From: Halothiobacillus sp.
GTDB lineage: Bacteria > Pseudomonadota > Gammaproteobacteria > Halothiobacillales > Halothiobacillaceae
Length of the DNA stretch: 64,000 bases
Reading direction: 5' to 3'
Assembly: GCA_011389965.1 (NCBI GenBank)
Contig: JAABTF010000005.1
Span: forward strand, 1-64,000
Shown here: piece after piece, positions 43,264 through 55,737 of the stretch
How positions within the stretch are numbered: position 1 is the first letter of the stretch
Layout of the letters: every line of letters begins with the position of its first letter
Program-made: the position numbers and the translations under genes
Notes under the pieces: model-generated
What the model was told of the DNA's origin: nothing
What the model saw: the letters and a program-made list of their open reading frames with translations, nothing else
The model's database searches: none

Positions 43264-43716
43264 TCAGGCATCTCCGGTCCGGGTCTCGGCCTGCTCTTCC
43301 TCGATGGCCGCACGCAACAGATCGGCCACCCGAATGACTCCCAAGATCTGGGCATCGTCGTTCACCACCGGAATGTCTTCCACCCGTCGCTCCATGTGTT
43401 GATGGAGCACATCGCTTATGCGTTCGTCGGGGCGCACACAGAGCACGTGCTCGTCCATGTACTCGCGCACCGTGCTGGGCGTGATGCGTTCGATCAGTTG
43501 CCGGCGCGTGTGCGTGGGCCGCTGATGGGCAAGAAACAGACCCGCCAAGCGACGAAAACTTAAATGCCCGCAGACCTCTTGCGCCTCATTGAGCACGTAT
43601 ATATCGCGCGTCTCTGGATGGTTCAACAGTTGCCTCGCCGCCTGAAGAAGGCTCTCATCCCTTCCGACGGTCACGGCCTCCACAGGATGACGCTTCAACC
43701 ACTTACTCGCCTTCAT
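43264..43716 (-). CDS. Tandem CBS domain protein
   Basis: MDEHVLCVRPDERISDVLHQHMERRVEDIPVVNDDAQILGVIRVADLL; overlaps the antiporter gene. Confidence 0.9.
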   Translation of the reverse strand: MKASKWLKRHPVEAVTVGRDESLLQAARQLLNHPETRDIYVLNEAQEVCGHLSFRRLAGLFLAHQRPTHTRRQLIERITPSTVREYMDEHVLCVRPDERISDVLHQHMERRVEDIPVVNDDAQILGVIRVADLLRAAIEEEQAETRTGDA

Positions 43717-44908
43717 GGCCCTTCTCCCATCCAGACTGGTTGACCTCTCCGGCTCGTCGAAGACCGAATCGAGCGGAAAGGGAACCGATGGACTCGGTCA
43801 ACAGCGTCGTCGCCGTCACGATATTGACGATCAAAGTCCCGGTATCCGCAAAGCGCGGGCTCCCCGCCAAGAGCAAGGCGAGACCGATTGCCACCCCACC
43901 CTGAGGCAGCATCCCGAAGCCGACGTTCTGGGCGACTACTCGCGGGGCCCCGGCCAACCGGGCACCGATCATCGCCCCACCAATCAACCCGGCCCCGCGG
44001 GCGAAGAAGTACAGCAGGATGAGGGGGGCGTAGTTGATCACCACATCCGGCTTGAAGTGCATCCCGGCGAAGGTAAAAAACAGGACGAAGACAAGCTCTT
44101 CCAACTGTTCGACGGGCTCGAACAACCGCTCGGAAGTCGCTCCGCTGAAATAGCGGGCCGAGAAACCCAGGGCCATGGAAGCCAGCAAAGCCGAGAAACC
44201 CCAAGCCTCCGACAGGCCGACCAGGAAGACGATACTACCTACCAGCACTACCAGCCGCAGTTCCTGCTCGTGCAAACGACGAGAAAGTCGCTCGGCGAGA
44301 AATCCCACAATGATGCCGGTGATGATTGCTCCGCCGATGTCCCAGAGCGCCACCGGCAAGGCATGCCCTGCCCCGCCGCCGACAATCGCCAGAACCACAG
44401 AAAAAATCATGATCCCGAGTGCATCGTCGATTGCCACCATCCCCAGCAGGGTTGTCGTCAGCGGGCCCCGCGCACGGTACTGATGGACGACGGCAACGAT
44501 CGCGGCCGGTGCGGTGGTCGGGGCAATCGCGGCGATCACCAAGGCGAACGTCCAGCCGGGGATGTCTCCGATGAGTTGCCCCCCGAGCCCCACCACCAGA
44601 AAAACCACCAACACGGCGCCGGTGACTTTGCCGAAGGTCGAGCCCACGATGCCCCAGCCCAACCGCTTCAGTTGCGTAAGGCTGGCCGACCCGCCGATCA
44701 GGTACGCGATGATGCCCAGCGCGACCGAAACCATGGGCTGGGTCCACTCGATGGCATCGATGCCCAGGGCGCCGCCCAGCAGGTCGGGGGCGAACAGCAT
44801 GCCCAGCAGGATATAGCCCACCACCCTGGGCACGCCAAAGTAATGACTGCCAAGCGTGCCAAAGGCCAGGCCGGCCAGAAGCAAAATACCGATCAGCAGT
44901 ATTTCCAC
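43703..44908 (-). CDS. Cation:proton antiporter (CPA2-like)
   Basis: GTLGSHYFGVPRVVGYILLGMLFAPDLLG...; 10-12 TM segments. Confidence 0.92.
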   Translation of the reverse strand: MEILLIGILLLAGLAFGTLGSHYFGVPRVVGYILLGMLFAPDLLGGALGIDAIEWTQPMVSVALGIIAYLIGGSASLTQLKRLGWGIVGSTFGKVTGAVLVVFLVVGLGGQLIGDIPGWTFALVIAAIAPTTAPAAIVAVVHQYRARGPLTTTLLGMVAIDDALGIMIFSVVLAIVGGGAGHALPVALWDIGGAIITGIIVGFLAERLSRRLHEQELRLVVLVGSIVFLVGLSEAWGFSALLASMALGFSARYFSGATSERLFEPVEQLEELVFVLFFTFAGMHFKPDVVINYAPLILLYFFARGAGLIGGAMIGARLAGAPRVVAQNVGFGMLPQGGVAIGLALLLAGSPRFADTGTLIVNIVTATTLLTESIGSLSARFGLRRAGEVNQSGWEKGHEGE

Positions 44909-45066
44909 GCCATCTCCTTGCTATCCATTCGATCGGGAAACCCGGCTAGCATCTACTATGCTAAGAAAAACATGCCGTCATCGGCACTCCCGAAATTCCA
45001 GGCTGGGTTGATCGACACGTCGCCGCTTCGATCGAAGCGTCCTCAAAGACAACCAAAAGGTATCTG

Positions 45067-45225
45067 ATGATGGTTCATATATTTCTAAAACGCATTGCAA
45101 TTCTATTTGCCATGCTCGGAACTCTGACGCTAGTTGCCGGCTGCAACACCATGGAGGGCCTGGGCGAGGACACTCAAGCGGTGGGCGAGTCGCTTGAAGA
45201 AGAGGCGGAAGAGCACGCTGACTAA
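45067..45225 (+). CDS. Entericidin A/B family small lipoprotein (52 aa, absent from the ORF track)
   Basis: MMVHIFLKRIAILFAMLGTLTLVAGCNTMEGLGEDTQAVGESLEEEAEEHAD; lipobox LVAGC plus CNTxxGxGEDxxxxG motif. Confidence 0.85.
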   Translation: MMVHIFLKRIAILFAMLGTLTLVAGCNTMEGLGEDTQAVGESLEEEAEEHAD

Positions 45226-45277
45226 GGTTGCAAGACTGATCTCCCCATCCTGCCCGGGGCTGTCTGTGTCTTTGCAA

Positions 45278-46282
45278 TCACTTCTTAGAGGTGCGTCTCT
45301 CGCGACCGTCAGTTTGACCAACGTGCTCGGCTAGGGCCGCATCAAATGCCGAAGGCACCTCCTCCCAGGGAAAATGCACGCAGCCTTCCAACAGAGTGAT
45401 TCTGTCGAACGAAATCCGCGATTGCATTACATTCAGATTGGTAGGCATCAACAGGTCTTGCCGGCAACCGATAAACCCAATCGGTATCCCCCACTGATTG
45501 ATCGTCCCGTAGTTCACCGGATTCGCTTCGTAGGCCCGCCAGCCCTCGATGTTCAGATTTGCGGAAAAGTCTGAGGCGTCAAACTGCTCGGCATACCGCT
45601 CTCCCTGAGAGTAATCGAGAAAATAACTCGGCAACGATCGCTCAATCTGATGCCGTGCAGTCGAATCCACTCCCTGCCCGATCCGTTGTTCCCAAGCCTG
45701 CTCTCGGTCCCACGCTTCGCTCAATGCTGTGGATCGACGTACGTCAATCTGCTCGGCGACATTTCGCATCGCGCGGCGTTCGGGATCCACGGGGTTTAGC
45801 AACACCAATCGCTGCACCGATTCGGTATGAACGCGCGTGTAGAGCAGTGCCATCAGCGCGCCCCACGAATGCCCCAGCAGGACGGCGGGCCGACCATCGG
45901 CCTCCTCCTCATGCAGCGCCTCTATCTGGGATACCCAGGTATCGAGCAATTCCTGGCCGGTCAATGTTTGACCATCGAGTTTGGCATTCTCGCCGATCCC
46001 CAACATATCCATGATAGCCGTTCGATAACCCAACTTGGCAAGTCGACGCTGCACCGGCTCGAGGTTCCAGCTGGAAAATCCGGGCCCACCACCGAGCACG
46101 ATCGCTAGAGGCCCTTCGGGTGCGCCCATGAGGTGATATCGAATCGGCTGATCATTAAGGAAGACGGTCCGTACCGCTGTCGAGAAATCGGCTCGGACCG
46201 GGATCGTCACCAGCAGACAGGCCAGTGCCACCGCAATGACCAATAGACGAGAGGCAGCGTCGCGGTTCAGGAGTCGAGACAT
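45278..46282 (-). CDS. Alpha/beta hydrolase with N-terminal signal/TM segment
   Basis: GGGPGFSSWNLEPVQRRLAKLGYRTAIMD; nucleophile elbow GHSWGAL. Confidence 0.88.
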   Translation of the reverse strand: MSRLLNRDAASRLLVIAVALACLLVTIPVRADFSTAVRTVFLNDQPIRYHLMGAPEGPLAIVLGGGPGFSSWNLEPVQRRLAKLGYRTAIMDMLGIGENAKLDGQTLTGQELLDTWVSQIEALHEEEADGRPAVLLGHSWGALMALLYTRVHTESVQRLVLLNPVDPERRAMRNVAEQIDVRRSTALSEAWDREQAWEQRIGQGVDSTARHQIERSLPSYFLDYSQGERYAEQFDASDFSANLNIEGWRAYEANPVNYGTINQWGIPIGFIGCRQDLLMPTNLNVMQSRISFDRITLLEGCVHFPWEEVPSAFDAALAEHVGQTDGRERRTSKK

Positions 46283-46475
46283 GGAGGAAAAGGCCTCAAT
46301 CAATTCGCAACGGAGCGTAGCCTACCCAGGGACCAGACACAGATCTTTACACGCAGACGTGACCTCTCTCTAAAACGCACTCCGACTGCTCCAGACCCTG
46401 AACAAGCGAAACTCATCATCTATCCTTCGTGCAGGCACTTCACTCCCATGTTATTGTTTTAAAAGGAGACAACCG

Positions 46476-47018
46476 ATGACTGAACAGCTCCAGGGAAAGC
46501 GCGTCGCCCTGCTCGTAGCCGATGGCTTCGAACAGGTGGAACTGACTGAACCTAAGAAGGCATTGGAACAAGCCGGAGCCGAGGCGCTTATCGTCTCGCC
46601 GGCAGACGGCAAGGTGAAGGGCTGGCAACACACGGAGTGGGGGGACACTTTCGAGGTGGACCAGTCACTCGAATTCGCCGGGGAAGGCGAGTACGACGCC
46701 TTGGTATTGCCCGGCGGCGTGATGAACCCCGATCAGCTACGCCGAAACGAACGCGCACTGGCCTTCGTCAAGGCATTCGTCGACCACGACAAGCCGGTAG
46801 CTGCCATCTGTCACGGCGGCTGGACCCTGATCGATGCAGGGGTCGTCGAGGGACGGCGTCTGACTTCCTATCCCAGCATCCAGACCGATCTGAAAAACGC
46901 CGGTGCTGATTGGGTGGACGAGGAAGTGGTGATCGACAGGGGCTTGATCACCAGCCGCAACCCCAATGACCTGCCCGCCTTCAACGCCGCGCTGATCGAA
47001 AAAATGGCCCAAGACTGA
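46476..47018 (+). CDS. DJ-1/PfpI family type 1 glutamine amidotransferase-like protein
   Basis: VALLVADGFEQVELTEPKKALEQAGA...AICHGGWTLIDAGVVEGRRLTSYPSI. Confidence 0.94.
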   Translation: MTEQLQGKRVALLVADGFEQVELTEPKKALEQAGAEALIVSPADGKVKGWQHTEWGDTFEVDQSLEFAGEGEYDALVLPGGVMNPDQLRRNERALAFVKAFVDHDKPVAAICHGGWTLIDAGVVEGRRLTSYPSIQTDLKNAGADWVDEEVVIDRGLITSRNPNDLPAFNAALIEKMAQD

Positions 47019-47049
47019 GTTGGGCCTTTATTTTCCATCAGCTTCACGA

Positions 47050-47075
47050 AAGCCCGGCACCCGCCGGGCTTTTCT
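47050..47075 (+). terminator. Intrinsic terminator after the DJ-1/PfpI gene
   Basis: AAGCCCGGcacccGCCGGGCTTTTCT. Confidence 0.8.
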
Positions 47076-47087
47076 CTGTGCGATGGA

Positions 47088-48428
47088 TCAACCTTCGTGA
47101 TCGTTGGCCACTAACCCCTGCTTCAGCGCCCGATACCGGCTTTCCAAGGTCTCGCGATCTTCGTATTCGCTGAAACCCTGCCAGGCCCCCCGACGGATCA
47201 TGTCGGCATGCCGCAAGAGCGCGGCGCGATCATCCTGGCGATGCGCAAACGCCGCGATCAGCGCGAGCGTTTCCATCAGTCGTATGCTCACGGCCACATC
47301 CGATCGCCCGTATTGCCGGATCTGGTCGAAGCTCGTATCGAGCATGGCCGAGAAATTGGGAACCGGGGCGATCACCCGCAATTGACCCTCGCTGTCATGC
47401 CGGTAGGGAGACGGCATTTCCCTTGTGGCCAGACGACATAGCGCGGAACCCAGGCGGTCAATACAGGCAATGGCGGTGAACGGATCGTTGATCCCCGGCG
47501 ATAACGCTCGCACAGCAATCTCCACCAATTCATACAGGGCAAACTCGATGTCTTGACCCGAGGTGCGTTGATTGCCCAGGGCAAAAGCCGCATTGACCTC
47601 CCGCGTAAACTCCTCGCCACGTTCAGTGGCGGGCCACACCCGCAGCAAGGGACGACCGGCGACCAAGTAATGGCCGGGGCTGCACTCAAGACGAACGACC
47701 AGATCTTCGCGCACAGCCAGGGCCATCAGGGCATCCGCGTCGATGAACTGCAGGTAACCATCACCCGAGGCGCAAATGGTCTCGGCATCGAGGTCGAATC
47801 GTCGCAGAAATACAGGCGATGGAGACTCTTGGTTTTTCCCCTCGCCCCTGCCGATATATTCGGGAAACAGGCTCTCCAGCACATGCATCAGCTCTCTACC
47901 CACCCGGGCGACGACCTGATTCGCCTGAATGGAAACGGCCACGTGATGGATGAAGTAGATCAGCACCCCGAGGCTGACCACGGCAAGCAACACGCCCAGC
48001 GTGACCGAAAGGTGAGGCACGAAGGACTCGCCTTCCTCCCGTCGAATGGTCAGCACCACAAGCACGCAATAGAGAAACGTGGCAACGAAGGTGCCAAGCA
48101 CGGCCTGGGTCGCGGTATCTCGCATGAAATGGCGCAGCAGGCGGGGTCCCAGTTGCGACGACGCAAGGGAAAGGGCCACCAAGGTCATGGAAAACACGAC
48201 CCCGGCGATCGTGGTCATCGAGCCGGCAATGATACTAAGCACGGCACTGGCACCTTCCGGGCCGCCACTGAACGCCCACTCCGAGGCAAGCCAACCCTTG
48301 TCCATCGCCAAACTATCGGCCTGGATCGCCAAGGCGGCCAGGATCACCGATCCGATGACCATCAAAGCCGGTATGAACCAGAAACTGGCCCTCAAGGCCT
48401 CCCAATACTTGAATAGCTGCACTTTCAC
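47088..48428 (-). CDS. DUF2254 family membrane protein
   Basis: SIIAGSMTTIAGVVFSMTLVALSLASSQLGPRLLRHFMRD. Confidence 0.92.
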   Translation of the reverse strand: MKVQLFKYWEALRASFWFIPALMVIGSVILAALAIQADSLAMDKGWLASEWAFSGGPEGASAVLSIIAGSMTTIAGVVFSMTLVALSLASSQLGPRLLRHFMRDTATQAVLGTFVATFLYCVLVVLTIRREEGESFVPHLSVTLGVLLAVVSLGVLIYFIHHVAVSIQANQVVARVGRELMHVLESLFPEYIGRGEGKNQESPSPVFLRRFDLDAETICASGDGYLQFIDADALMALAVREDLVVRLECSPGHYLVAGRPLLRVWPATERGEEFTREVNAAFALGNQRTSGQDIEFALYELVEIAVRALSPGINDPFTAIACIDRLGSALCRLATREMPSPYRHDSEGQLRVIAPVPNFSAMLDTSFDQIRQYGRSDVAVSIRLMETLALIAAFAHRQDDRAALLRHADMIRRGAWQGFSEYEDRETLESRYRALKQGLVANDHEG

Positions 48429-48635
48429 TAGGGCGGCACCTCGTCCTTGTTACCCGGTTCGTTTGCGCAAAAGCCACTGATCGAAAGGCCGGGCTTTTTC
48501 GCCCGGCGCTTCGCGATTTATCGGTAGATCGAAGAACTTCGATCGGGGCCAATCGTCTTGTTATAGCATCTGCGCGGTGATGAGCCGCCATGCTCGTTTG
48601 CTAAGGTGTGTGAAGCAATTTTCAGGAGCAACCGC

Positions 48636-50324
<1,689 letters not shown>

Positions 50325-50353
50325 TTGCCCGCAGCATTCGAGAGGAGAACGAC

Positions 50354-50794
50354 ATGAGCCTCACCGTCTATCTATCCGGCGAGATCCACACAGACTGGCG
50401 CGAACAGATCGAAAAAGGCGCGCGCGACGCCGGTCTGGACATCACCTTCACCGGACCGGTCACCGACCACGCCGCCAGCGACGCCGCCGGTGACCTGCTG
50501 GGCGAGGAGTCCAAGCAGTTCTGGCGCGATCACAAGTCCGCCAAGGTCAACGCGATCCGCATCAAGACCCTGATCGAACAAGCCGACATCGTGGTGGTGC
50601 GTTTCGGCGACAAGTACAAGCAGTGGAACGCCGCCTTCGACGCGGGCTACACCGCGGCACTGGGCACGCCCTACATCACGTTGCATGACGAGGACATCAT
50701 CCATCCGCTCAAGGAAGTTGACGCCGCCGCCATGGCCTGGGCGACCACCCCGGAACAGGTGGTCGGCATCCTCAAGCACGTGATGCGCGACTGA
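50354..50794 (+). CDS. YtoQ family protein
   Basis: MSLTVYLSGEIHTDWREQIEKGARDAGLDITFTGPVTDHAASD. Confidence 0.92.
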   Translation: MSLTVYLSGEIHTDWREQIEKGARDAGLDITFTGPVTDHAASDAAGDLLGEESKQFWRDHKSAKVNAIRIKTLIEQADIVVVRFGDKYKQWNAAFDAGYTAALGTPYITLHDEDIIHPLKEVDAAAMAWATTPEQVVGILKHVMRD

Positions 50795-50846
50795 AACCGT
50801 TAAGTCGCTGGGTAGGATCCAGCGCCCAGTTGGGCAGCTATGCCAT

Positions 50847-50872
50847 GAAAAACGCCCCATCATTTGGGGCGT
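50847..50872 (-). terminator. Intrinsic terminator downstream of the DsrE-family gene
   Basis: ACGCCCCA-atgat/atcat-TGGGGCGT 8-bp stem with T-run on the minus strand. Confidence 0.75.
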
Positions 50873-50901
50873 CTGTCAGGTTCCAACAATTTACTGTCGA
50901 A

Positions 50902-51342
50902 TCAGTAGCTAAGTGTCACCAAGTCGTCGCGAGACAGAATCTTGAAGAGCATGTCAGGGCTACCGGGCTCGGTTCCCTCGATCAGATCATTACGCGTAAG
51001 TCCCGCTTGCCCGAGGCACATTGGACAGACAATCACTTGAGCACCGTGCTCCATCGCCATCCTGATGTTTTCCTGCGCCGTGCGGCCGGTGGCGCCCAGC
51101 GTATCCTGCTTGCGGTTCGTTGCCGCGAGATAGACACCGCGGACATTAAGGTATATCACGACGTCATGGCCGGCTTCCGAGGCCTTGTAGGCCTGCGTGG
51201 TCGCCATGCCAGCCGGCCAGGCCTCGTCAGTGGTGATGTTGTATAAGAACGTCTTGCCGTTCTCGCCAGCAAGGACCTGGGCCGACGTGAGTAGCGCGAA
51301 ACCGACGAACAGCGCGGACAACAACCTTTTGAATGCCAACAT
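50902..51342 (-). CDS. DsrE family sulfur-relay-like protein, predicted exported
   Basis: Signal peptide MLAFKRLLSALFVGFALLTSAQVLA; DsrE-like GAQVIVCPMCLGQAGL. Confidence 0.87.
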   Translation of the reverse strand: MLAFKRLLSALFVGFALLTSAQVLAGENGKTFLYNITTDEAWPAGMATTQAYKASEAGHDVVIYLNVRGVYLAATNRKQDTLGATGRTAQENIRMAMEHGAQVIVCPMCLGQAGLTRNDLIEGTEPGSPDMLFKILSRDDLVTLSY

Positions 51343-51467
51343 GGGCACCTCCTTCATTGTTTGGGACAAATCACCCATGGAGTGTAGGCGAATTTAAAAA
51401 CGGACCGTTTTGTCCGAGGTCGCTTGACCACCAGGAGACTCGTTGGGAGGTGCTGAAAAAAGGAATC

Positions 51468-51544
51468 TGGCGCCCAAGGCAGGATTCGAACCTGCGACCT
51501 ACCGCTTAGGAGGCGGTTGCTCTATCCAGCTGAGCTACATGGGC
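51468..51544 (-). tRNA. tRNA-Arg(CCU)
   Basis: Minus strand GCCCATGTAGCTCAGCTGGATAGAGCAACCGCCTCCTAAGCGGTAGGTCGCAGGTTCGAATCCTGCCTTGGGCGCCA; anticodon loop CTCCTAA. Confidence 0.96.
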
Positions 51545-51613
51545 AATTCGGAAGGCGTGCGGGATGGTAACACGCCGCCGGTCGACGCCTCCAGATGCCC
51601 TCTCTGCATCTAC

Positions 51614-51820
51614 CTACCCGTCAGCCCACTGCTCGTCGCCCTCGCGGCGCAGGGTGAGGACCGGTTCGTCGCCGGGCCAGGTGACGTGGACGACGATCGG
51701 TCGGCAGCAGACGCTACAGTCCTCGACATAGGTCTGCTCCCCGGCGCTGGGATCGAGGGTCAGGTCAATGGTCTCCCAACACCAGGGGCATTGAGCGGTG
51801 GTCTCGAAATTGGCGTCCAT
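51614..51820 (-). CDS. CPXCG motif-containing cysteine-rich protein
   Basis: MDANFETTAQCPWCWETIDLTLDPSAGEQTYVEDCSVCCRPI. Confidence 0.92.
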   Translation of the reverse strand: MDANFETTAQCPWCWETIDLTLDPSAGEQTYVEDCSVCCRPIVVHVTWPGDEPVLTLRREGDEQWADG

Positions 51821-51864
51821 GGCGGTCCTCCTGGGAACACGATTTTAGGGCTACCAGAAGCGTA

Positions 51865-51905
51865 GCAGGCGCGCCCGGAATCACCCGGAACGCGCCTGCC
51901 TTTTT
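51865..51905 (+). terminator. Strong hairpin with a plus-strand T-run
   Basis: GCAGGCGCG...CGCGCCTGC (9-bp stem) followed by CTTTTT. Confidence 0.65.
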
Positions 51906-51929
51906 CACCCTCTCGTTGTCAGACGAGGA

Positions 51930-53186
51930 TCAGCCCATCTGGCGGATCAGCTCGTCGCCGAAGGCCTTGCAGCCGACCTGGTTGGGGTTGTCCATCAGCC
52001 GCGCCAGATCGCCGGTGACGTTGCCGCTGGCGATCGCACCTTCCATCGCCTTGATGACCGCATCGGCCGCCTCGGTCCAGCCGAGGTGGCGCAGCATCAT
52101 TTCGGCAGACAGAATGACCGAGGAGGGGTTGGCGAGGTCCTTGCCGGCGATGTTCGGAGCGGTGCCATGGGTGGCCTCGAACATGGCGACGGTGTCGGAG
52201 AGGTTCGCGCCCGGGGCGATGCCGATGCCACCGACCTGCGCAGCCAGTGCATCCGAGACGTAATCACCGTTGAGATTCAGGGTGGCGACGACGTCGTATT
52301 CCTCCGGCACCAGCAGGATCTGCTGCAGGAAGGCATCCGCGATCGAGTCCTTGATGACGATGTCGCGGCCGGTGTTGGGGTTCTTGAGCGTCATCCACGG
52401 GCCGCCGTCGAGCGGTTCGGCACCGAACTCTTCCTTGGCCAACTCATAGCCCCAGTTCTTGAAGGCCCCTTCGGTGAATTTCATGATGTTGCCCTTGTGC
52501 ACCAGGGTGACCGACTCACGGTCGTTGGCGATCGCGTACTCGATCGCGCGGCGTACCAGGCGCTTGGTGCCGTCCTCGGAGACCGGCTTGATGCCGATGC
52601 CCGAGCTCTCCGGGAAACGGATGTTCTCCACATTCATTTCCTGGGTCAGGAAGTCGATCACCTTCTTCACTTCCGGCGTGCCCGCGGCCCACTCGATGCC
52701 CGCGTAGATGTCCTCGGAGTTCTCGCGGAAGATGACCATGTCGGTCTTCTCCGGGTGCTTGACCGGACTCGGCGTGCCGGTGAAATAGCGCACCGGCCGC
52801 AGGCAGACGTACAGGTCGAGCTTCTGGCGCAGGGCGACGTTGAGCGAGCGGAAGCCGCCGCCGACCGGCGTGGTCAGCGGGCCCTTGATGGAGACCACAA
52901 AATCACGGATCGCCTCCATGGTCTCGGCGGGCAGGCCGCTGCCGTCCGGGTAAACATCGGTCGACTTCTCGCCGGCGTAGACCTCCATCCAGGCGATCTG
53001 GCGCTTGCCGTCATAGGCCTTCTCGACGGCCGCATCGATCACCTTCTTCATCACCGGCGTCACGTCGATGCCGATACCGTCGCCCTCGATGAACGGGATG
53101 ATCGGCCGGTTGGGCACGTTCAGCGCGCCGTCGGCCGTGACGGTGATCCGGTCGCCCTCGGGGATGGTGATCTTCTCGAAGCTCAT
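51930..53186 (-). CDS. icd: NADP-dependent isocitrate dehydrogenase
   Basis: [47 protein letters not shown]. Confidence 0.97.
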   Translation of the reverse strand: MSFEKITIPEGDRITVTADGALNVPNRPIIPFIEGDGIGIDVTPVMKKVIDAAVEKAYDGKRQIAWMEVYAGEKSTDVYPDGSGLPAETMEAIRDFVVSIKGPLTTPVGGGFRSLNVALRQKLDLYVCLRPVRYFTGTPSPVKHPEKTDMVIFRENSEDIYAGIEWAAGTPEVKKVIDFLTQEMNVENIRFPESSGIGIKPVSEDGTKRLVRRAIEYAIANDRESVTLVHKGNIMKFTEGAFKNWGYELAKEEFGAEPLDGGPWMTLKNPNTGRDIVIKDSIADAFLQQILLVPEEYDVVATLNLNGDYVSDALAAQVGGIGIAPGANLSDTVAMFEATHGTAPNIAGKDLANPSSVILSAEMMLRHLGWTEAADAVIKAMEGAIASGNVTGDLARLMDNPNQVGCKAFGDELIRQMG

Positions 53187-53437
53187 GCGGTCTCTCCTTA
53201 AACTGAAATCAGGTGTAAGTGCGCGGGGTCGCTGCCCTCGATTTGGCGGGCATTATACCGATTCCGACTCCGTGGGCCGCGAGCCTCCCCGACCGGACCC
53301 CGACCATCTGCCTGGCCGAGGAAATCGGCCGCGTTGCACAACAGCTCATGACACCGGCCCCTTGCGCACTCTCCGTCGAGCGCGGCTTCGCTCCCTCGCG
53401 CTTGCTGCCCGCTTGCAAAAAAAACTTCCTGCCGCCT

Positions 53438-53466
53438 CTTGAAATCGGCCGGGCCGTTCCTAAGAT
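53438..53466 (+). promoter_or_regulatory. Putative groESL promoter
   Basis: CTTGAAA ... TAAGAT, 16-nt spacer between TTGAAA and TAAGAT, abutting CIRCE. Confidence 0.5.
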
Positions 53467-53492
53467 TGGCACTCGAGTCGGGTGAGTGCTAA
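53466..53492 (+). promoter_or_regulatory. CIRCE operator upstream of groES-groEL
   Basis: TTGGCACTC-GAGTCGGGT-GAGTGCTAA. Confidence 0.95.
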
Positions 53493-53558
53493 CAGCCTGC
53501 CCGACGCGCAAAAACAACCTTGAACCCTTGTTATGTGTCAACGCATGGAGTTAACCAC

Positions 53559-53849
53559 ATGAAAATCCGTCCTTTGCACGATCGTGTGCTGGTAAAGCGC
53601 GAAGAAGAAGAACGCAAGACCGCATCCGGCATCGTTCTGCCGGACTCGGCCTCCGAGAAGCCGAACCGTGGCGAAATCATCGCCGCCGGCCCCGGCAAGT
53701 CGAATGACAAGGGCGAAGTCCGCTCGATGGGCGTGAAGGTCGGTGACACCGTCCTGTTCAGCCAGTACGCCGGCACCAAGGTGAAGGTCGAAGGCGACGA
53801 GCTGCTGATGATGGGCGAAGACGACATCCTCGCCGTCATCGAAGAATAA
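53559..53849 (+). CDS. groES: Co-chaperonin GroES
   Basis: [31 protein letters not shown]. Confidence 0.99.
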   Translation: MKIRPLHDRVLVKREEEERKTASGIVLPDSASEKPNRGEIIAAGPGKSNDKGEVRSMGVKVGDTVLFSQYAGTKVKVEGDELLMMGEDDILAVIEE

Positions 53850-55553
<1,704 letters not shown>

Positions 55554-55580
55554 ATCGTTCGGCAACCGCCGATACGAACA

Positions 55581-55607
55581 AACCCCGCTTTCGAGCGGGG
55601 TTTTTTA
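55581..55607 (+). terminator. Intrinsic terminator after groEL
   Basis: AACCCCGCTttcgAGCGGGGTTTTTTATT. Confidence 0.92.
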
Positions 55608-55737
55608 TTGTCTGGAAAACAGCCGCCAGGCCACGCGCGGTAGAGAGCATGTCGTGAAGACGAAGAGGGTAAGCGTCCGACCAACACCCATTGACGGGGG
55701 TTGATCAGCGCTGCAGTGGCGGTTTGGCGCGGTTGGC

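Noticed and set aside
51443-51865. ORF containing APKAGFEPATYRLGGGCSIQLSYMG
   Set aside because: Classic spurious translation of the tRNA-Arg region; overlaps the genuine CPXCG gene on the other strand.
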